64,000 nucleotides of DNA from Pseudomonas corrugata (GCF_001269905.1 NZ_LHVK01000003.1:186001-250000), one strand, 5' to 3'. Positions 15,599 to 27,082 are shown, counted from the stretch's first letter. Numbers and translations: made by a program. The notes: generated by a model from the letters alone, not told the origin.

Positions 15599-18007
15599 AT
15601 GAAACGCAGCCTCATTGCATTCCTGTCATTGGTCGTCACCGCCATCATCGTCACCGGTGGCTACCTCTACAGCAAGCAGCCCACCCGCCAAGGCACGGTG
15701 CAGTTGCAGGGGCTGCAGGGCTCGGTGACCGTGCGCTACGACGAGCGCGGCGTGCCCCATATCCGCGCCGAGAACGAAACCGACCTGTACCGCGCGCTCG
15801 GTTATGTCCAAGCCCAGGACCGGTTGTTCCAGATGGAGATCATGCGCCGCCTCGCACGTGGCGAACTCGCCGAGGTACTGGGGCCGAAACTGCTCGACAC
15901 CGATAAACTGATGCGCAGCCTGCGAATCCGCGAGCGCGCCGCCCGCTACGTGGCGGAACAGGATCCACTATCCCCGTCCTGGATCGCGATGCAGGCTTAT
16001 CTCGATGGCATCAACCGCTACCAGGGCAGCCACGTCCGTCCGATAGAATTCGATGTGCTGGGCATCCCCAAGCGCCCATTCACCGCAGAAGACACGGTGA
16101 GCATCACCGGTTACATGGCCTACAGCTTCGCCGCCGCCTTTCGCACCGAACCACTGCTGACCTACGTACGCGATCAGCTAGGCACTGACTACCTGAGTAT
16201 CTTCGACCTCGACTGGCAGCCCAAGGGTGCGCTGGGGGAACACCGCAGAACCGCCCTGCCCCTGGCCGACGTCGACTGGAAAGGCCTCGATGCCCTGGCC
16301 CGCTTGAGTGATAAGGCCCTGGCCGGAAGCGGCCTGCCACAGTTCGAGGGCAGCAACGCCTGGGCCGTTGCCGGAAGCCACACCCGCAGCGGCAAACCTT
16401 TGTTGGCGGGAGACCCGCACATACGCTTTTCCGCCCCCTCGGTGTGGTACGAGGCGCATCTCTCGGCGCCGGGATTCGAACTCTATGGGCACTATCAGGC
16501 ATTGATGCCGTTTGCGACGCTGGGCATGAACAAGGATTTCGGCTGGAGTATCACCATGTTCCAGAACGACGACCTGGACCTGATTGCCGAGAAGGTCAAC
16601 CCGAACAACCCCGAACAAGTCTGGTATCGCGACAAGTGGGTCGACATGACCCACAGCGAACAGCAGATCGCGGTAAAAGGCCAGGCACCCGTGACGCTGG
16701 TGCTGCGCCAGTCGCCCCACGGCCCGATCGTCAACGATGTGCTCGGCGCCAATGCCGGCCATACACCGATTGCCATGTGGTGGGGTTTCCTGGAAAGCCG
16801 CAACCCGATCCTCGAGGCGTTCTACCAGCTCAACCGTGCCGACACACTGGCCAAGGCGCGCGGAGCGTCAGCCAAGATCCATGCACCGGGGCTGAATGTC
16901 GTCTGGGCCAATGCCAAGGGGGATATCGGTTGGTGGGCCGCCGCCCAACTGCCCAAGCGACCGGCCGGTGTGAAACCCGGTTTCCTGCTCGACGGCAGCA
17001 GCCCTGAGGCGGAGAAGGAAGGTTTCTACCCCTTCAGCAATAACCCCCAGGAGGAGAACCCTGCCCGCGGCTATATCGTATCGGCGAATTTCCAGCCGGT
17101 TTCATCCAGCGGTATCGAGATTCCGGGCTACTACAACCTCCCCGACCGTGGGCAGCAACTCAATCTCCAGCTCAGCGACAAACAGGCAAAGTGGGACATC
17201 GAAAGCACTCGCAAGCTGCAACTGGGCACCACCACCGCCTATGGCCCGCGCTTGCTGGCGCCTTTGCTGCCAGTGTTGAGAGAAGTGGTCAGCGACCCGC
17301 AGGAACGCAAGTGGGTGGAACAACTCGCACAATGGCAGGGCGATTATCCCCTGGATTCCGTCAGCGCCACGCTGTTCAACCAGTTCCTGTTCAACCTCGC
17401 GGATGCCGCCCTGCACGATGAACTGGGAGACGGCTTCTTCGACACCGCGCTGTCGACCCGGGTGATCGATGCCGCACTGCCGCGCCTGGCCGCCTCGGTG
17501 GATTCGCCCTGGTGGGACAATCGCACGACCCTGAGCAAGGAAACCCGTAGCGACATCGTCAAAACAGCCTGGAGCAAAAGCCTGGCGCACCTGAAGGCCA
17601 CCTTCGGTGACGATGCCACGCAATGGCAATGGGGCAATGCCCATACCCTCACACACGGGCACCCATTGGGCATGCAAAAACCGTTGGACCGGATTTTCAA
17701 TGTCGGCCCGTTCGCCGCACCCGGTACCCATGAAGTGCCCAACAATCTTTCCGCCAGGATCGGCCCGGCTCCCTGGCCGGTTACCTACGGCCCGTCCACC
17801 CGGCGCATCATCGATTTCGCCGACCCGACCCACAGCGTCACCATCAATCCGGTCGGCCAGAGCGGTGTGCCGTTCGACAAGTATTACGCCGATCAGGCCG
17901 AGGCCTACATCGAGGGCTTGTACCACCAGGCGCACTTGGCCGAGGAGGAAGTGACCGCCAACACCCATGACACCCTGAAACTGTTGCCAGCCAGGACCGC
18001 GCCCTGA
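15599..18007 (+). CDS. hacB: Penicillin-acylase family Ntn hydrolase, HacB-like AHL acylase
   Basis: An 802-aa amidohydrolase of the penicillin acylase family. A signal/membrane segment at residues 4-22 targets it to the periplasm. The alpha/beta cleavage site and nucleophile are seen at G251-S252 in FEGSNAWAV, followed by the AGDPHIRF motif. In P. aeruginosa a relative (PA0305, HacB) lies directly beside the spu operon, as here, and cleaves acyl-homoserine lactones; the symbol rests on that synteny and the matching length. Cleavage of quorum signals is thus likely but unproven for this copy. It follows the DUF6436 gene closely and is followed after about 100 bases by an AhpD-like gene. Confidence 0.8.
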   Translation: MKRSLIAFLSLVVTAIIVTGGYLYSKQPTRQGTVQLQGLQGSVTVRYDERGVPHIRAENETDLYRALGYVQAQDRLFQMEIMRRLARGELAEVLGPKLLDTDKLMRSLRIRERAARYVAEQDPLSPSWIAMQAYLDGINRYQGSHVRPIEFDVLGIPKRPFTAEDTVSITGYMAYSFAAAFRTEPLLTYVRDQLGTDYLSIFDLDWQPKGALGEHRRTALPLADVDWKGLDALARLSDKALAGSGLPQFEGSNAWAVAGSHTRSGKPLLAGDPHIRFSAPSVWYEAHLSAPGFELYGHYQALMPFATLGMNKDFGWSITMFQNDDLDLIAEKVNPNNPEQVWYRDKWVDMTHSEQQIAVKGQAPVTLVLRQSPHGPIVNDVLGANAGHTPIAMWWGFLESRNPILEAFYQLNRADTLAKARGASAKIHAPGLNVVWANAKGDIGWWAAAQLPKRPAGVKPGFLLDGSSPEAEKEGFYPFSNNPQEENPARGYIVSANFQPVSSSGIEIPGYYNLPDRGQQLNLQLSDKQAKWDIESTRKLQLGTTTAYGPRLLAPLLPVLREVVSDPQERKWVEQLAQWQGDYPLDSVSATLFNQFLFNLADAALHDELGDGFFDTALSTRVIDAALPRLAASVDSPWWDNRTTLSKETRSDIVKTAWSKSLAHLKATFGDDATQWQWGNAHTLTHGHPLGMQKPLDRIFNVGPFAAPGTHEVPNNLSARIGPAPWPVTYGPSTRRIIDFADPTHSVTINPVGQSGVPFDKYYADQAEAYIEGLYHQAHLAEEEVTANTHDTLKLLPARTAP

Positions 18008-18108
18008 GTCGGACGGCACTCATTTTTTCCGTCACCGACAGGCTTGATCATCATTGTTGGTCAAGACTACAGGGGGTTTTCCCCGTCCCTCACAATGGAG
18101 TCATAGCG

Positions 18109-18450
18109 ATGTTCAATAACTGGTCCGAACTGCTGCCCACCATCAAGAGTGCCTTTGGTGCCCTTGGCAAGAGCAACCCGAAGATGGTCAAGGCCTATAT
18201 GGCCCTGGATGAAGCCGCTGCCGAGAACAACGTGCTCGATGCCAAGACCCGGGAGCTGATTTCCATCGCCGTGGCAATCACGACCCGCTGTGATGGTTGC
18301 ATCGGCGTACACACCGATGCGGCCATCAAGGCCGGCGCCACCCGCGAAGAAATCGCCGCGACCCTAGCCACTGCGGTGTCATTGAACGCCGGCGCAGCTT
18401 ACATCTACTCGCTGCGAGCGCTGGAGGCCCATGACACGCTGAAGAAATGA
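18109..18450 (+). CDS. Carboxymuconolactone decarboxylase / AhpD-like protein
   Basis: A 113-aa protein of the CMD/AhpD fold. The redox-type signature is complete: E49 in TRELI, then C61-x-x-C64 and H68 in TRCDGCIGVH. AhpD-like proteins act as disulphide reductants or peroxidases; this small one may protect against peroxides in the cytoplasm. The start ATG 18109 has AATGGAGTCATAGCG before it. It is co-oriented with the acylase but separated by 101 bases, and no clear promoter is seen. Confidence 0.88.
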   Translation: MFNNWSELLPTIKSAFGALGKSNPKMVKAYMALDEAAAENNVLDAKTRELISIAVAITTRCDGCIGVHTDAAIKAGATREEIAATLATAVSLNAGAAYIYSLRALEAHDTLKK

Positions 18451-18496
18451 GGGATGGCGTGGCATGTTCATCGACTGGCGCACCGCTATCGTCGGA

Positions 18497-18652
18497 TCGC
18501 CGCCCGGAGCAGGCTCGCTCCCATATTTGTTCCGTGGTGAGTCACGGATGTGCGAACAACTATGTGGGAGCGGGCTTGCTCGCGAAGACGGCCTCACAGT
18601 CAACCTCTGTGCCCACTGATTCATAGCTTTCGCGAGCAAGCCCGCTCCCACA
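18497..18652. repeat. REP cluster, three cores
   Basis: A single degraded core (GGAGCAGGCTCGCTCCC, about 18505-18522) is followed by a facing pair at 18563-18652 with the variant core GGGAGCGGGCTTGCTCGCGA. It fills the convergent gap between the AhpD-like gene and spuH. Confidence 0.85.
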
Positions 18653-18696
18653 GTGAATTTGTGGCAGGCCAACGAGCTGTGAGCGACAGAAAACCC

Positions 18697-18726
18697 TGTG
18701 GCGAGAGAGCTTGCTCTCTCGCCACA
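18697..18726. terminator. Perfect hairpin TGTGGCGAGAGAGC / complement after spuH
   Basis: A 14-bp stem with almost no loop lies 16 bases past the spuH stop. It has no T-run, so it may be a transcript-stabilising palindrome more than a true intrinsic terminator. Its arms begin like the GTGGCGAGGGG repeat family. Confidence 0.5.
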
Positions 18727-18741
18727 CTGTCACCTTCAGAC

Positions 18742-19623
18742 CTATGCAGCCGCCGCCCGGCGGACTTCCGGCTGCTTCCACGAATCGGCGGCGCTTTCTT
18801 CGATGGCTTGCTGGATCGCCCGCTTGCGATTCTCTTCGGCGCGGCGGCTGAAATACCAGACCAGAAAGGTGACCACCGAAACCGCCAGCAGGATCAGGCT
18901 GGCCACGGCGTTGATCTCCGGCTTCACGCCCAGTCGCACCGCCGAGAACACTTCCATCGGCAAGGTCGTCGAACCCGGGCCCGACACGAAGCTCGCCAGT
19001 ACCAGGTCATCCAGGGATAGCGCGAACGACATCATGCCCCCCGCCGCCAGCGACGGCGCAATCATCGGGATAGTGATCAGGATAAACACCTTCCACGGGC
19101 GCGCACCGAGGTCCATGGCCGCCTCTTCGATGGACAGGTCCAGCTCACGCAAGCGTGAGGAGACCACCACCGCCACATAGGCTGCGCAGAACGTAGTATG
19201 GGCAATCCAGATCGTGACGATGCCACGCTCCTGGGGCCAGCCGATCATCTGCGCCATGGCCACGAACAGCAGCAACAGCGACAGGCCGGTGATCACTTCC
19301 GGCATCACCAGCGGCGCGGTGACCAGGCCGCCAAACAGCGTACGTCCCTTGAAGCGGGTGATACGGGTCAGCACGAAGGCCGCCAGTGTACCCAGGGCCA
19401 CCGCAGCGATTGCCGTATAGCAGGCGATTTCCAGCGAACGCAGCACCGAGCCCATCAACTGGGTGTTATCCAGCAGGCCGACGTACCACTTGATCGACCA
19501 GCCGCCCCACACCGTCACCAGCCTCGAGGCGTTGAACGAATAGATCACCAGGATCAGCATCGGCGCATAGATGAACAGCAATCCCAGCACCAGCATCAGG
19601 CTTGAAAAACTGAAGCGCTTCAT
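18742..19623 (-). CDS. spuH: Polyamine ABC transporter permease (PotI/SpuH)
   Basis: A 293-aa inner-membrane permease with six predicted membrane segments and the binding-protein-dependent transport loop EEAAMDLGARPWKVFILITIP, which contacts the ATPase. The N-terminus starts with a hydrophobic FSSLMLVLGLLFIYAP stretch. It overlaps spuG by 4 bp (ATGA). With SpuG it forms the channel that imports putrescine and spermidine. It is the last gene of the spu operon. Confidence 0.95.
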   Translation of the reverse strand: MKRFSFSSLMLVLGLLFIYAPMLILVIYSFNASRLVTVWGGWSIKWYVGLLDNTQLMGSVLRSLEIACYTAIAAVALGTLAAFVLTRITRFKGRTLFGGLVTAPLVMPEVITGLSLLLLFVAMAQMIGWPQERGIVTIWIAHTTFCAAYVAVVVSSRLRELDLSIEEAAMDLGARPWKVFILITIPMIAPSLAAGGMMSFALSLDDLVLASFVSGPGSTTLPMEVFSAVRLGVKPEINAVASLILLAVSVVTFLVWYFSRRAEENRKRAIQQAIEESAADSWKQPEVRRAAAA

Positions 19624-20540
19624 TCCTTGCCCTCCATTTCCTTGGCCTGACTGCGGTTGAACAGGATGATCGGCACAATCAGGATTGCCAGCATCACCAC
19701 CGCCAGGGCGGACGCCACCGGCCAGTCACGGTTATTGAAGAATTCCTGCCACAGCACTTTACCGATCATCAGGGTTTCCGGGCCGCCCAGCAGTTCCGGG
19801 ATCACGAACTCGCCCACCACTGGAATGAACACCAGCATGCACCCGGCGATGATGCCGTTCTTGGACAGCGGCACGGTGATTTTCCAGAAGCTGTTGAAGG
19901 TACTCGAACCCAGGTCGGAAGCGGCCTCCAGCAGGCTGGGGTCATGTTTGACCAGGTTGGCGTACAACGGCAGGATCATGAACGGCAGATAGGAATAAAC
20001 CACGCCGATGTAGACCGCCAGGTTGGTGTTGAGTATCTGCAGCGGTTCGTTGATCCAGCCCATGCTCATCAGGAAGCCATTGAGCAGACCGTTGTTGCTG
20101 AGAATGCCCATCCACGCGTAGACGCGAATCAGGATCGCGGTCCAGGTCGGCATCATGATCAGCAGTACCAACACCGTCTGCTTATCTTTGCGGGCATTGG
20201 CGATGGCATAGGCCATCGGATAACCGATCAGCAGGCACAGCGCGGTGCTGATCAGGGCCATCTTCAACGAGCCCAGGTAAGCGGCGATATACAGCTCGTC
20301 CTCGCTGAGCAGCACGTAGTTGGCGAAGTTGAGCAGCAGTTGAAGCTTCTGGTCGACGTAGCTGTAGATCTCGGTGTACGGCGGAATCGCCACGTCGGCT
20401 TCAGCGAAGCTGATCTTCAGGACAATGAAGAACGGCAGCATGAAGAACAGGAACAGCCAGAGGAAGGGCACCCCGATGACCAGTTGACGGCCACCGGGCG
20501 TTATTCGATCAAGTCGGCGTTTGAATTTGCGCATGTTCAT
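19620..20540 (-). CDS. spuG: Polyamine ABC transporter permease (PotH/SpuG)
   Basis: A 306-aa inner-membrane permease with the loop LLEAASDLGSSTFNSFWKIT typical of PotH. The start ATG 20540 overlaps the spuF stop (ATGA), which also excludes the longer upstream frame; a second ATG six bases later is possible. It forms the translocation pore with SpuH and is energised by SpuF. Confidence 0.94.
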   Translation of the reverse strand: MNMRKFKRRLDRITPGGRQLVIGVPFLWLFLFFMLPFFIVLKISFAEADVAIPPYTEIYSYVDQKLQLLLNFANYVLLSEDELYIAAYLGSLKMALISTALCLLIGYPMAYAIANARKDKQTVLVLLIMMPTWTAILIRVYAWMGILSNNGLLNGFLMSMGWINEPLQILNTNLAVYIGVVYSYLPFMILPLYANLVKHDPSLLEAASDLGSSTFNSFWKITVPLSKNGIIAGCMLVFIPVVGEFVIPELLGGPETLMIGKVLWQEFFNNRDWPVASALAVVMLAILIVPIILFNRSQAKEMEGKE

Positions 20541-21679
20541 GAGCGAAGCACCACGCCGCTGTCGTCTTCCCACCAGACAAACACCTGATCGCCCCATGTC
20601 GGCCGCTGGCCACGGCGCTCGGCGTTGGCGACGAAGGACTGCACCAGCTTGCCGCTCGGCAGCTCGACGTAAAACACCGAGTGCCCGCCCAGGTAGGCGA
20701 TGTCATGGACCTTGCCGCTGGACCAGTTGTGCTCGCAGGTCGGCTGCTCGACGGTCACCAGCAGTTTTTCCGGGCGAATGGCGTAGGTCACCGACTTGTC
20801 CTGCACCGAGGTGCTGATGCCGTGACCCACGTAGATGTTGCGGTCCAGGTCCTTGCAGGTCAGCACCGCGTGGCCTTCAGCGTCGTCTACGACCTCAGTC
20901 TCGAAGATGTTGACGTTGCCGATGAACTCGCAGACCAGGCGGCTGGTCGGGGTTTCGTAGATATCGATCGGGCTGCCGATCTGGGCGATCCAGCCCAGAT
21001 GCATGATCGCGATACGCTCGGCCATGGTCATGGCCTCTTCCTGATCGTGGGTCACCATGACGCACGTCACGCCGACACGCTCGATGATCTCGACCAGCTC
21101 AAGCTGCATTTGCGAGCGCAGCTTCTTGTCCAAAGCCCCCATCGGCTCGTCGAGCAGCAACAGCTTCGGACGCTTGGCCAGGGAGCGGGCCAGGGCCACG
21201 CGTTGACGCTGGCCGCCGGAGAGCTGGTGCGGCTTGCGCTTGGCGTACTGGCTCATCTGCACCAGCTTGAGCATATCGGCCACGCGGGCATCGATGTCGG
21301 CCTTGGGGATCTTGTCCTGTTGCAGGCCGAAGGCGATGTTCTGCGCCACGGTCATGTGCGGGAACAAGGCGTAGGACTGGAACATCATGTTGATCGGCCG
21401 CTCATAGGGCGGCATATCGGTGATGTCCTCACCGTCGAGAAAAATACGCCCCTCCGTGGGCCGCTCGAAGCCGGCAAGCATGCGCAGCAAGGTGGATTTG
21501 CCCGAACCCGAACCGCCGAGCAAGGCGAAGATTTCGCCTTTCTTGATTTCCAGGGACACATCGTCCACGGCAATCGTCTCGTCGAACTTCTTCGTGACCC
21601 GGTCGATTTTGACCAGCACCTGCTTGGGTGTCTGGTCGCCCTCGAGGGCTTTCTTATAGGCGCCGGAGGCAACAGCCAT
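20537..21679 (-). CDS. spuF: Polyamine ABC transporter ATP-binding protein (PotG/SpuF)
   Basis: A 380-aa ATPase. Walker A is GGSGSGKST (about residues 55-63), the signature is LSGGQRQR, and Walker B is LLLLDEP, with the switch VTHDQEEAM. The C-terminal third is the TOBE-type regulatory domain of PotA/PotG. GTGGGAG lies before ATG 21679. It powers import of polyamines delivered by SpuD and SpuE. Confidence 0.95.
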   Translation of the reverse strand: MAVASGAYKKALEGDQTPKQVLVKIDRVTKKFDETIAVDDVSLEIKKGEIFALLGGSGSGKSTLLRMLAGFERPTEGRIFLDGEDITDMPPYERPINMMFQSYALFPHMTVAQNIAFGLQQDKIPKADIDARVADMLKLVQMSQYAKRKPHQLSGGQRQRVALARSLAKRPKLLLLDEPMGALDKKLRSQMQLELVEIIERVGVTCVMVTHDQEEAMTMAERIAIMHLGWIAQIGSPIDIYETPTSRLVCEFIGNVNIFETEVVDDAEGHAVLTCKDLDRNIYVGHGISTSVQDKSVTYAIRPEKLLVTVEQPTCEHNWSSGKVHDIAYLGGHSVFYVELPSGKLVQSFVANAERRGQRPTWGDQVFVWWEDDSGVVLRS

Positions 21680-21739
21680 TTACGAAACTCCCACAGAATT
21701 TACAGTTCGCCCCGTACGGGCGAACCTTGGTTAGAGCGG

Positions 21740-22849
<1,110 letters not shown>

Positions 22850-23021
22850 TTAAATAGTCGGGCCCAAGTTGCCCCCGTTGCCTGGCCGCGCTGGGCCCTG
22901 CAACAAAACCGGCGCGCAACTTACCCTCGATAAACCGATCCAGCAAAACTTTTAGTTATTTAATTGCTCCTGTTGCCGCCGCCGTGATGACCGCGACAAC
23001 AGGAAGATGCCTCAGGCCGGT

Positions 23022-24134
23022 TTATCTACCGGATTTGATCTTGGTCCAGCTGCGGGTCAGAAGCCGCTGGGTGGCCGGCGGCAAGTCGCTGATTGCGTAG
23101 AGCTTGGCTTTTACTTCGTCCGACGGATAGATGTTCGGGTCACCGGAGATTTCCTTGTCCACCAACGCCGTGGCAGCCTTGTTGCCGTTCGGGAAGCGCA
23201 CGTTGTCAGTGATCTCGGCCATGATTTCCGGCTTCATCAGGAAGTTCATGTACTTGTAGGCAGCCTCGACGTTCTCGGCATCCTTTGGAATAGCGACCAT
23301 GTCGTAGAACGAGCCGGCGCCTTCTTTTGGAATGGCATAGGCCACCTTGACCTTGCCGCCCGCTTCGGCCGCACGGGACTTGGACTGCTCGATATCACCC
23401 GAGTAACCCACGGCCACGCAGATGTTGCCGTTGGCCAGATCAGAGATGTACTTGGACGAATGGAAGTAGCTGATCGAAGGACGGATCTTGAGGAACAGGG
23501 CCTCTGCGTCAGCCAGTTGTTTCTTGTCCTGGCTGTCGGTCGGGTAACCCAGGTAATGCAATGCCACCGGGATCATTTCGGTCGGCGAATCGAGGAAGCT
23601 CACACCGCAGCCCTTGAGCTTGGCAATGTTTTCCGGCTTGAGCAGGGTGTCCCACGAGTCGATCTTGTCGACGCCCAGAGCGGCCTTGACCTTCTCGGGG
23701 TTATAGCCGATGCCGATGGTGCCCCACATATAAGGGAAGGCGTGCTGGTTGCCCTTGTCGCTGGCATCGCCCACGGCCTTGAGCAGGTCGGTGTCGAGGT
23801 TCTTCCAGTTCGGCAACTTGGACTTGTCCAGTGGCTGGTAGACGCCGGCCTTGATCTGCTTGGCCAGGAAGTTGTTCGACGGGACCACGATGTCATAACC
23901 CGACTTGCCGGCCAGCAATTTGGCCTCCAGGGTTTCGTTGCTGTCGAACACGTCGTAGACCACCTTGATCCCCGACTCTTTCTCGAACTTGGCAACCGTG
24001 TCCGGTGCGATGTAGTCGGACCAGTTATAGACATGCAGCACTTTATCGTCCGCCTGAACGGCACTCGCCATCACGCCCATCAGGGACATGGCGAGGAGGG
24101 TCTTGCCAGCTATCTTCATACCTATTGCCTTCAT
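23022..24134 (-). CDS. spuD: Polyamine-binding periplasmic protein (SpuD, putrescine type)
   Basis: A 370-aa periplasmic protein with signal peptide ending SAVQA and mature start [14 protein letters not shown]. Of the two nearby ATGs (24134, 24119) I took 24134 because TGGAGCATCATCC lies before it; the second also has an AAGG. It is a tandem paralogue of SpuE; two receptors of different polyamine preference feeding one permease is the known arrangement in this operon. A 184-base gap to spuE holds no gene. Confidence 0.9.
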   Translation of the reverse strand: MKAIGMKIAGKTLLAMSLMGVMASAVQADDKVLHVYNWSDYIAPDTVAKFEKESGIKVVYDVFDSNETLEAKLLAGKSGYDIVVPSNNFLAKQIKAGVYQPLDKSKLPNWKNLDTDLLKAVGDASDKGNQHAFPYMWGTIGIGYNPEKVKAALGVDKIDSWDTLLKPENIAKLKGCGVSFLDSPTEMIPVALHYLGYPTDSQDKKQLADAEALFLKIRPSISYFHSSKYISDLANGNICVAVGYSGDIEQSKSRAAEAGGKVKVAYAIPKEGAGSFYDMVAIPKDAENVEAAYKYMNFLMKPEIMAEITDNVRFPNGNKAATALVDKEISGDPNIYPSDEVKAKLYAISDLPPATQRLLTRSWTKIKSGR

Positions 24135-24299
24135 GGATGATGCTCCAGTTATTCTTTTTAGCCACAGTTCAGCAGCCGGCTCGCGGGCAACCTGAACAAC
24201 GGTAGTCTGGCAAGTTACAGGGCAGGCTTTCAACACAAGCCCGACCTTTTGTTCAGACTGTGCGAGGCCCTTGGAAGCGCCTCGCACAGAGCCTAGCAC

Positions 24300-25664
24300 T
24301 TAGCCTTGCAACGCACTGAGGGTCAGGTCCAGGCACTGCCGTGCCTTGGTCACCAGCTCATCCACCTCGGCCTTGCTGATCACCAGCGGCGGCGCAATGA
24401 TCATGGTGTCGCCCACGGCACGCATGATCAGCCCGTTATCGAAGCAGAACTGCCGGCAGATCATGCCCACGCCCTTGCCTTCGTAGCGCTGGCGCGTGGC
24501 CTTGTCCCGGACCAGTTCGATCGCCCCCAGCAGACCGACACCGCGCACTTCACCCACCAGCGGGTGGTCGTTCAGTTCCCTCAGGCGTTTCTGCAAATAG
24601 GGTGCCGTTTCGCTGTGGACCCGCTCGATAATCTTTTCTTCACGCAGGATGCGGATGTTTTCCAGCGCCACCGCAGCGGCCACCGGGTGACCGGAATAGG
24701 TGAAACCATGGTTGAAGTCGCCGCCTTCATTGAGCACCTCGACCACATCATCACGCACTATCAGGCCGCCCATGGGGATGTAGCCGGAGGTCAGGCCCTT
24801 GGCGATGGTCATCATGTGTGGCTTCAAACCGTAAAAATCGCTACCGAACCACTCACCGGTACGACCGAAACCGCAGATCACTTCGTCAGCCACGAACAGA
24901 ATGTCGTACTTGGCGAGAATCTCCTTCATGCGTGGCCAGTAGCTGTCCGGCGGGACGATCACGCCGCCTGCGCCCTGGATCGGCTCGGCGATGAAGGCCC
25001 CGACGTTGTCAACGCCGATCTCCAGGATCTTCTCTTCCAATTGATTGGCCGCCCACAGCCCGAACTCCTCGGGGCTCATGTTGCCGCCTTCGCCGTACCA
25101 GTAAGGCTGGGCGATGTGGACGATGCCCGGAATCGGCAGGTCGCCCTGCTCATGCATATAAGTCATCCCGCCCAGGCTCGCGCCGGCCACGGTGGAACCG
25201 TGATAACCGTTCTTGCGGCTGATGATGACTTTCTTGTTCGGCTGCCCCTTGATCGCCCAGTAGTGGCGGACCATGCGCAGCATGGTGTCGTTGCCTTCTG
25301 AGCCGGAACCGGTGAAGAACACATGGTTCATGCCTTCAGGGGCAATATCGGCAATGGCTTTGGACAATTCCAGCGCCGGCGGGTGGGCGGTCTGGAAGAA
25401 CAGGTTGTAGTACGGTAACTCGCGCATCTGCCGGCTGGCGGCATCGGCCAATTCATCGCGCCCATAGCCGACGGCCACGCACCAGAGGCCGGCCATGCCA
25501 TCGAGAATCTTGTTACCTTCACTGTCCCAGAGATAGACACCCTTGGCGCGAGTGATGATGCGCGGGCCTTTCTCTTTGAGCTGCTTGAAATCGCTGAACG
25601 GGGCCAGGTGATGATCGCTGCTCAGGGCCTGCCACTCACGGGTTTGCGGGTTGTTGCGGGTCAT
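24300..25664 (-). CDS. spuC: Putrescine-pyruvate (polyamine) aminotransferase SpuC
   Basis: A 454-aa class-III PLP aminotransferase. The PLP lysine is in MTIAKGLTSGYIPMGG, the aspartate in FVADEVICGFGRTG, and the glycine turn in GSGSEGNDTM. It transfers the amino group of putrescine, cadaverine or related polyamines to pyruvate. AAGGAGAATTCGC before ATG 25664 fixes the start. It lies between spuB and spuD in the normal order. Confidence 0.95.
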   Translation of the reverse strand: MTRNNPQTREWQALSSDHHLAPFSDFKQLKEKGPRIITRAKGVYLWDSEGNKILDGMAGLWCVAVGYGRDELADAASRQMRELPYYNLFFQTAHPPALELSKAIADIAPEGMNHVFFTGSGSEGNDTMLRMVRHYWAIKGQPNKKVIISRKNGYHGSTVAGASLGGMTYMHEQGDLPIPGIVHIAQPYWYGEGGNMSPEEFGLWAANQLEEKILEIGVDNVGAFIAEPIQGAGGVIVPPDSYWPRMKEILAKYDILFVADEVICGFGRTGEWFGSDFYGLKPHMMTIAKGLTSGYIPMGGLIVRDDVVEVLNEGGDFNHGFTYSGHPVAAAVALENIRILREEKIIERVHSETAPYLQKRLRELNDHPLVGEVRGVGLLGAIELVRDKATRQRYEGKGVGMICRQFCFDNGLIMRAVGDTMIIAPPLVISKAEVDELVTKARQCLDLTLSALQG

Positions 25665-25723
25665 GCGAATTCTCCTTTATATCGGTGGGGGCGAGGCTGC
25701 CGAAGGCAACCCCACCCGGCGCC

Positions 25724-27082
25724 TCAGACGGCAAAGAGCAGGAATTCCCGCTCCCACGAACTGATGACGCGCTTGAAGTTTTCATGCTCGGCCCGCTTGA
25801 CTGCGACATAGCCTGTGATGAATTTCTTGCCCAGGTATTTCTCGATGGTGCTGCTGTTTTCCATTCGCTCCAGGGCGTCTTCGATGGTCAACGGGAGGCG
25901 CAGGTTGCGACGCTCGTAACCGCGGCCCACCACAGGTGCGCTCGGGTTGATGCCTTCGACCATGCCGATGAATCCGCACAACAGGCTGGCGGCGATCGCC
26001 AGGTACGGGTTGGCGTCGGCACCCGGCAGGCGGTTTTCCACCCGACGGTTCTGCGGTCCGGCATCCGGCACCCGCAGACCCACGGTACGGTTCTCTTCAC
26101 CCCACTCCACGTTCACCGGCGCTGACGTATCCGGCAGGAAGCGGCGGAACGAGTTGACGTTAGGGGCGAACAGCGGCAGCAGCTCGGGAATGAATTTCTG
26201 CAGGCCACCGATGTGGTGCAGGAACAGCTCGCTCATGGTCCCGTCTTCATTGGAGAAGACGTTCTTGCCGGTCTCCTTGTCGATGATGCTCTGGTGCAGG
26301 TGCATCGCACTGCCCGGCTCGCCGGTCATGGGCTTGGCCATGAAGGTAGCGGCTACGTTGTGCTTGAGCGCCGCCTCGCGCATGGTGCGCTTGAACACCA
26401 GGATCTGATCGGCCAGGGACAGGGCATCGCCGTGACGGAAATTGATTTCCATCTGCGCCGTACCGTCCTCGTGAATCAGGGTATCGAGGTCCAGCTCCTG
26501 CAATTCGCACCAGTCGTAGACGTCTTCGAACAGCGGGTCGAATTCGTTGGCCGCCTCAATGGAGAAAGATTGGCGTCCGGTTTCCGGGCGACCGGAACGG
26601 CCTACCGGCGGTTGCAGCGGGAAGTCCGGGTCGTCGCTACGCTTGGTCAGGTAGAACTCCATTTCCGGCGCCACGATCGGCTGCCAGCCCTTATCGGCAT
26701 AGAGTTTGAGCACCTTCTTGAGCACGTTGCGCGGCGACAGCTCGATGGGGTTGCCCTGTTTGTCGTAGGAATCGTGGATCACCTGAGCGGTGGGCTCGAT
26801 GGCCCAGGGCACGAGGAACACTGCGTTTTCGTCCGGGCGGCACATCATGTCGATGTCGGCAGGGTCGAGCAGTTCGTAATAGATGTCGTCTTCGACATAG
26901 TCGCCCGTAACGGTCTGGAGCAGGACGCTCTCGGGCAGGCGCATGCCTTTTTCGGCAATGAACTTGTTGGTCGGTGAGATCTTGCCCCGGGTGATACCGG
27001 TCAGATCGCCAATCATGCATTCGACTTCTGTGATCTTATGGTTTTTCAACCAATCGGTGAGCTGGTCGAGGTTGTTACTCAT
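25724..27082 (-). CDS. spuB: Gamma-glutamylpolyamine synthetase SpuB (glutamine synthetase family)
   Basis: A 452-aa type-I glutamine-synthetase homologue that ligates glutamate to polyamines, the first step of their catabolism. Key regions: VAPEMEFYL, AQMEINFRHGDAL, the nucleotide and glutamate region GSAMHLHQS, NSFRRFLP, and ENRTVGLRVPDAGPQNRRVENRLPGADANPYL. It should be cytoplasmic and dodecameric. It is the first intact gene of the spu operon; in P. aeruginosa spuA precedes it, and here only a relic does. AGAGG before ATG 27082 supports the start. Confidence 0.94.
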   Translation of the reverse strand: MSNNLDQLTDWLKNHKITEVECMIGDLTGITRGKISPTNKFIAEKGMRLPESVLLQTVTGDYVEDDIYYELLDPADIDMMCRPDENAVFLVPWAIEPTAQVIHDSYDKQGNPIELSPRNVLKKVLKLYADKGWQPIVAPEMEFYLTKRSDDPDFPLQPPVGRSGRPETGRQSFSIEAANEFDPLFEDVYDWCELQELDLDTLIHEDGTAQMEINFRHGDALSLADQILVFKRTMREAALKHNVAATFMAKPMTGEPGSAMHLHQSIIDKETGKNVFSNEDGTMSELFLHHIGGLQKFIPELLPLFAPNVNSFRRFLPDTSAPVNVEWGEENRTVGLRVPDAGPQNRRVENRLPGADANPYLAIAASLLCGFIGMVEGINPSAPVVGRGYERRNLRLPLTIEDALERMENSSTIEKYLGKKFITGYVAVKRAEHENFKRVISSWEREFLLFAV

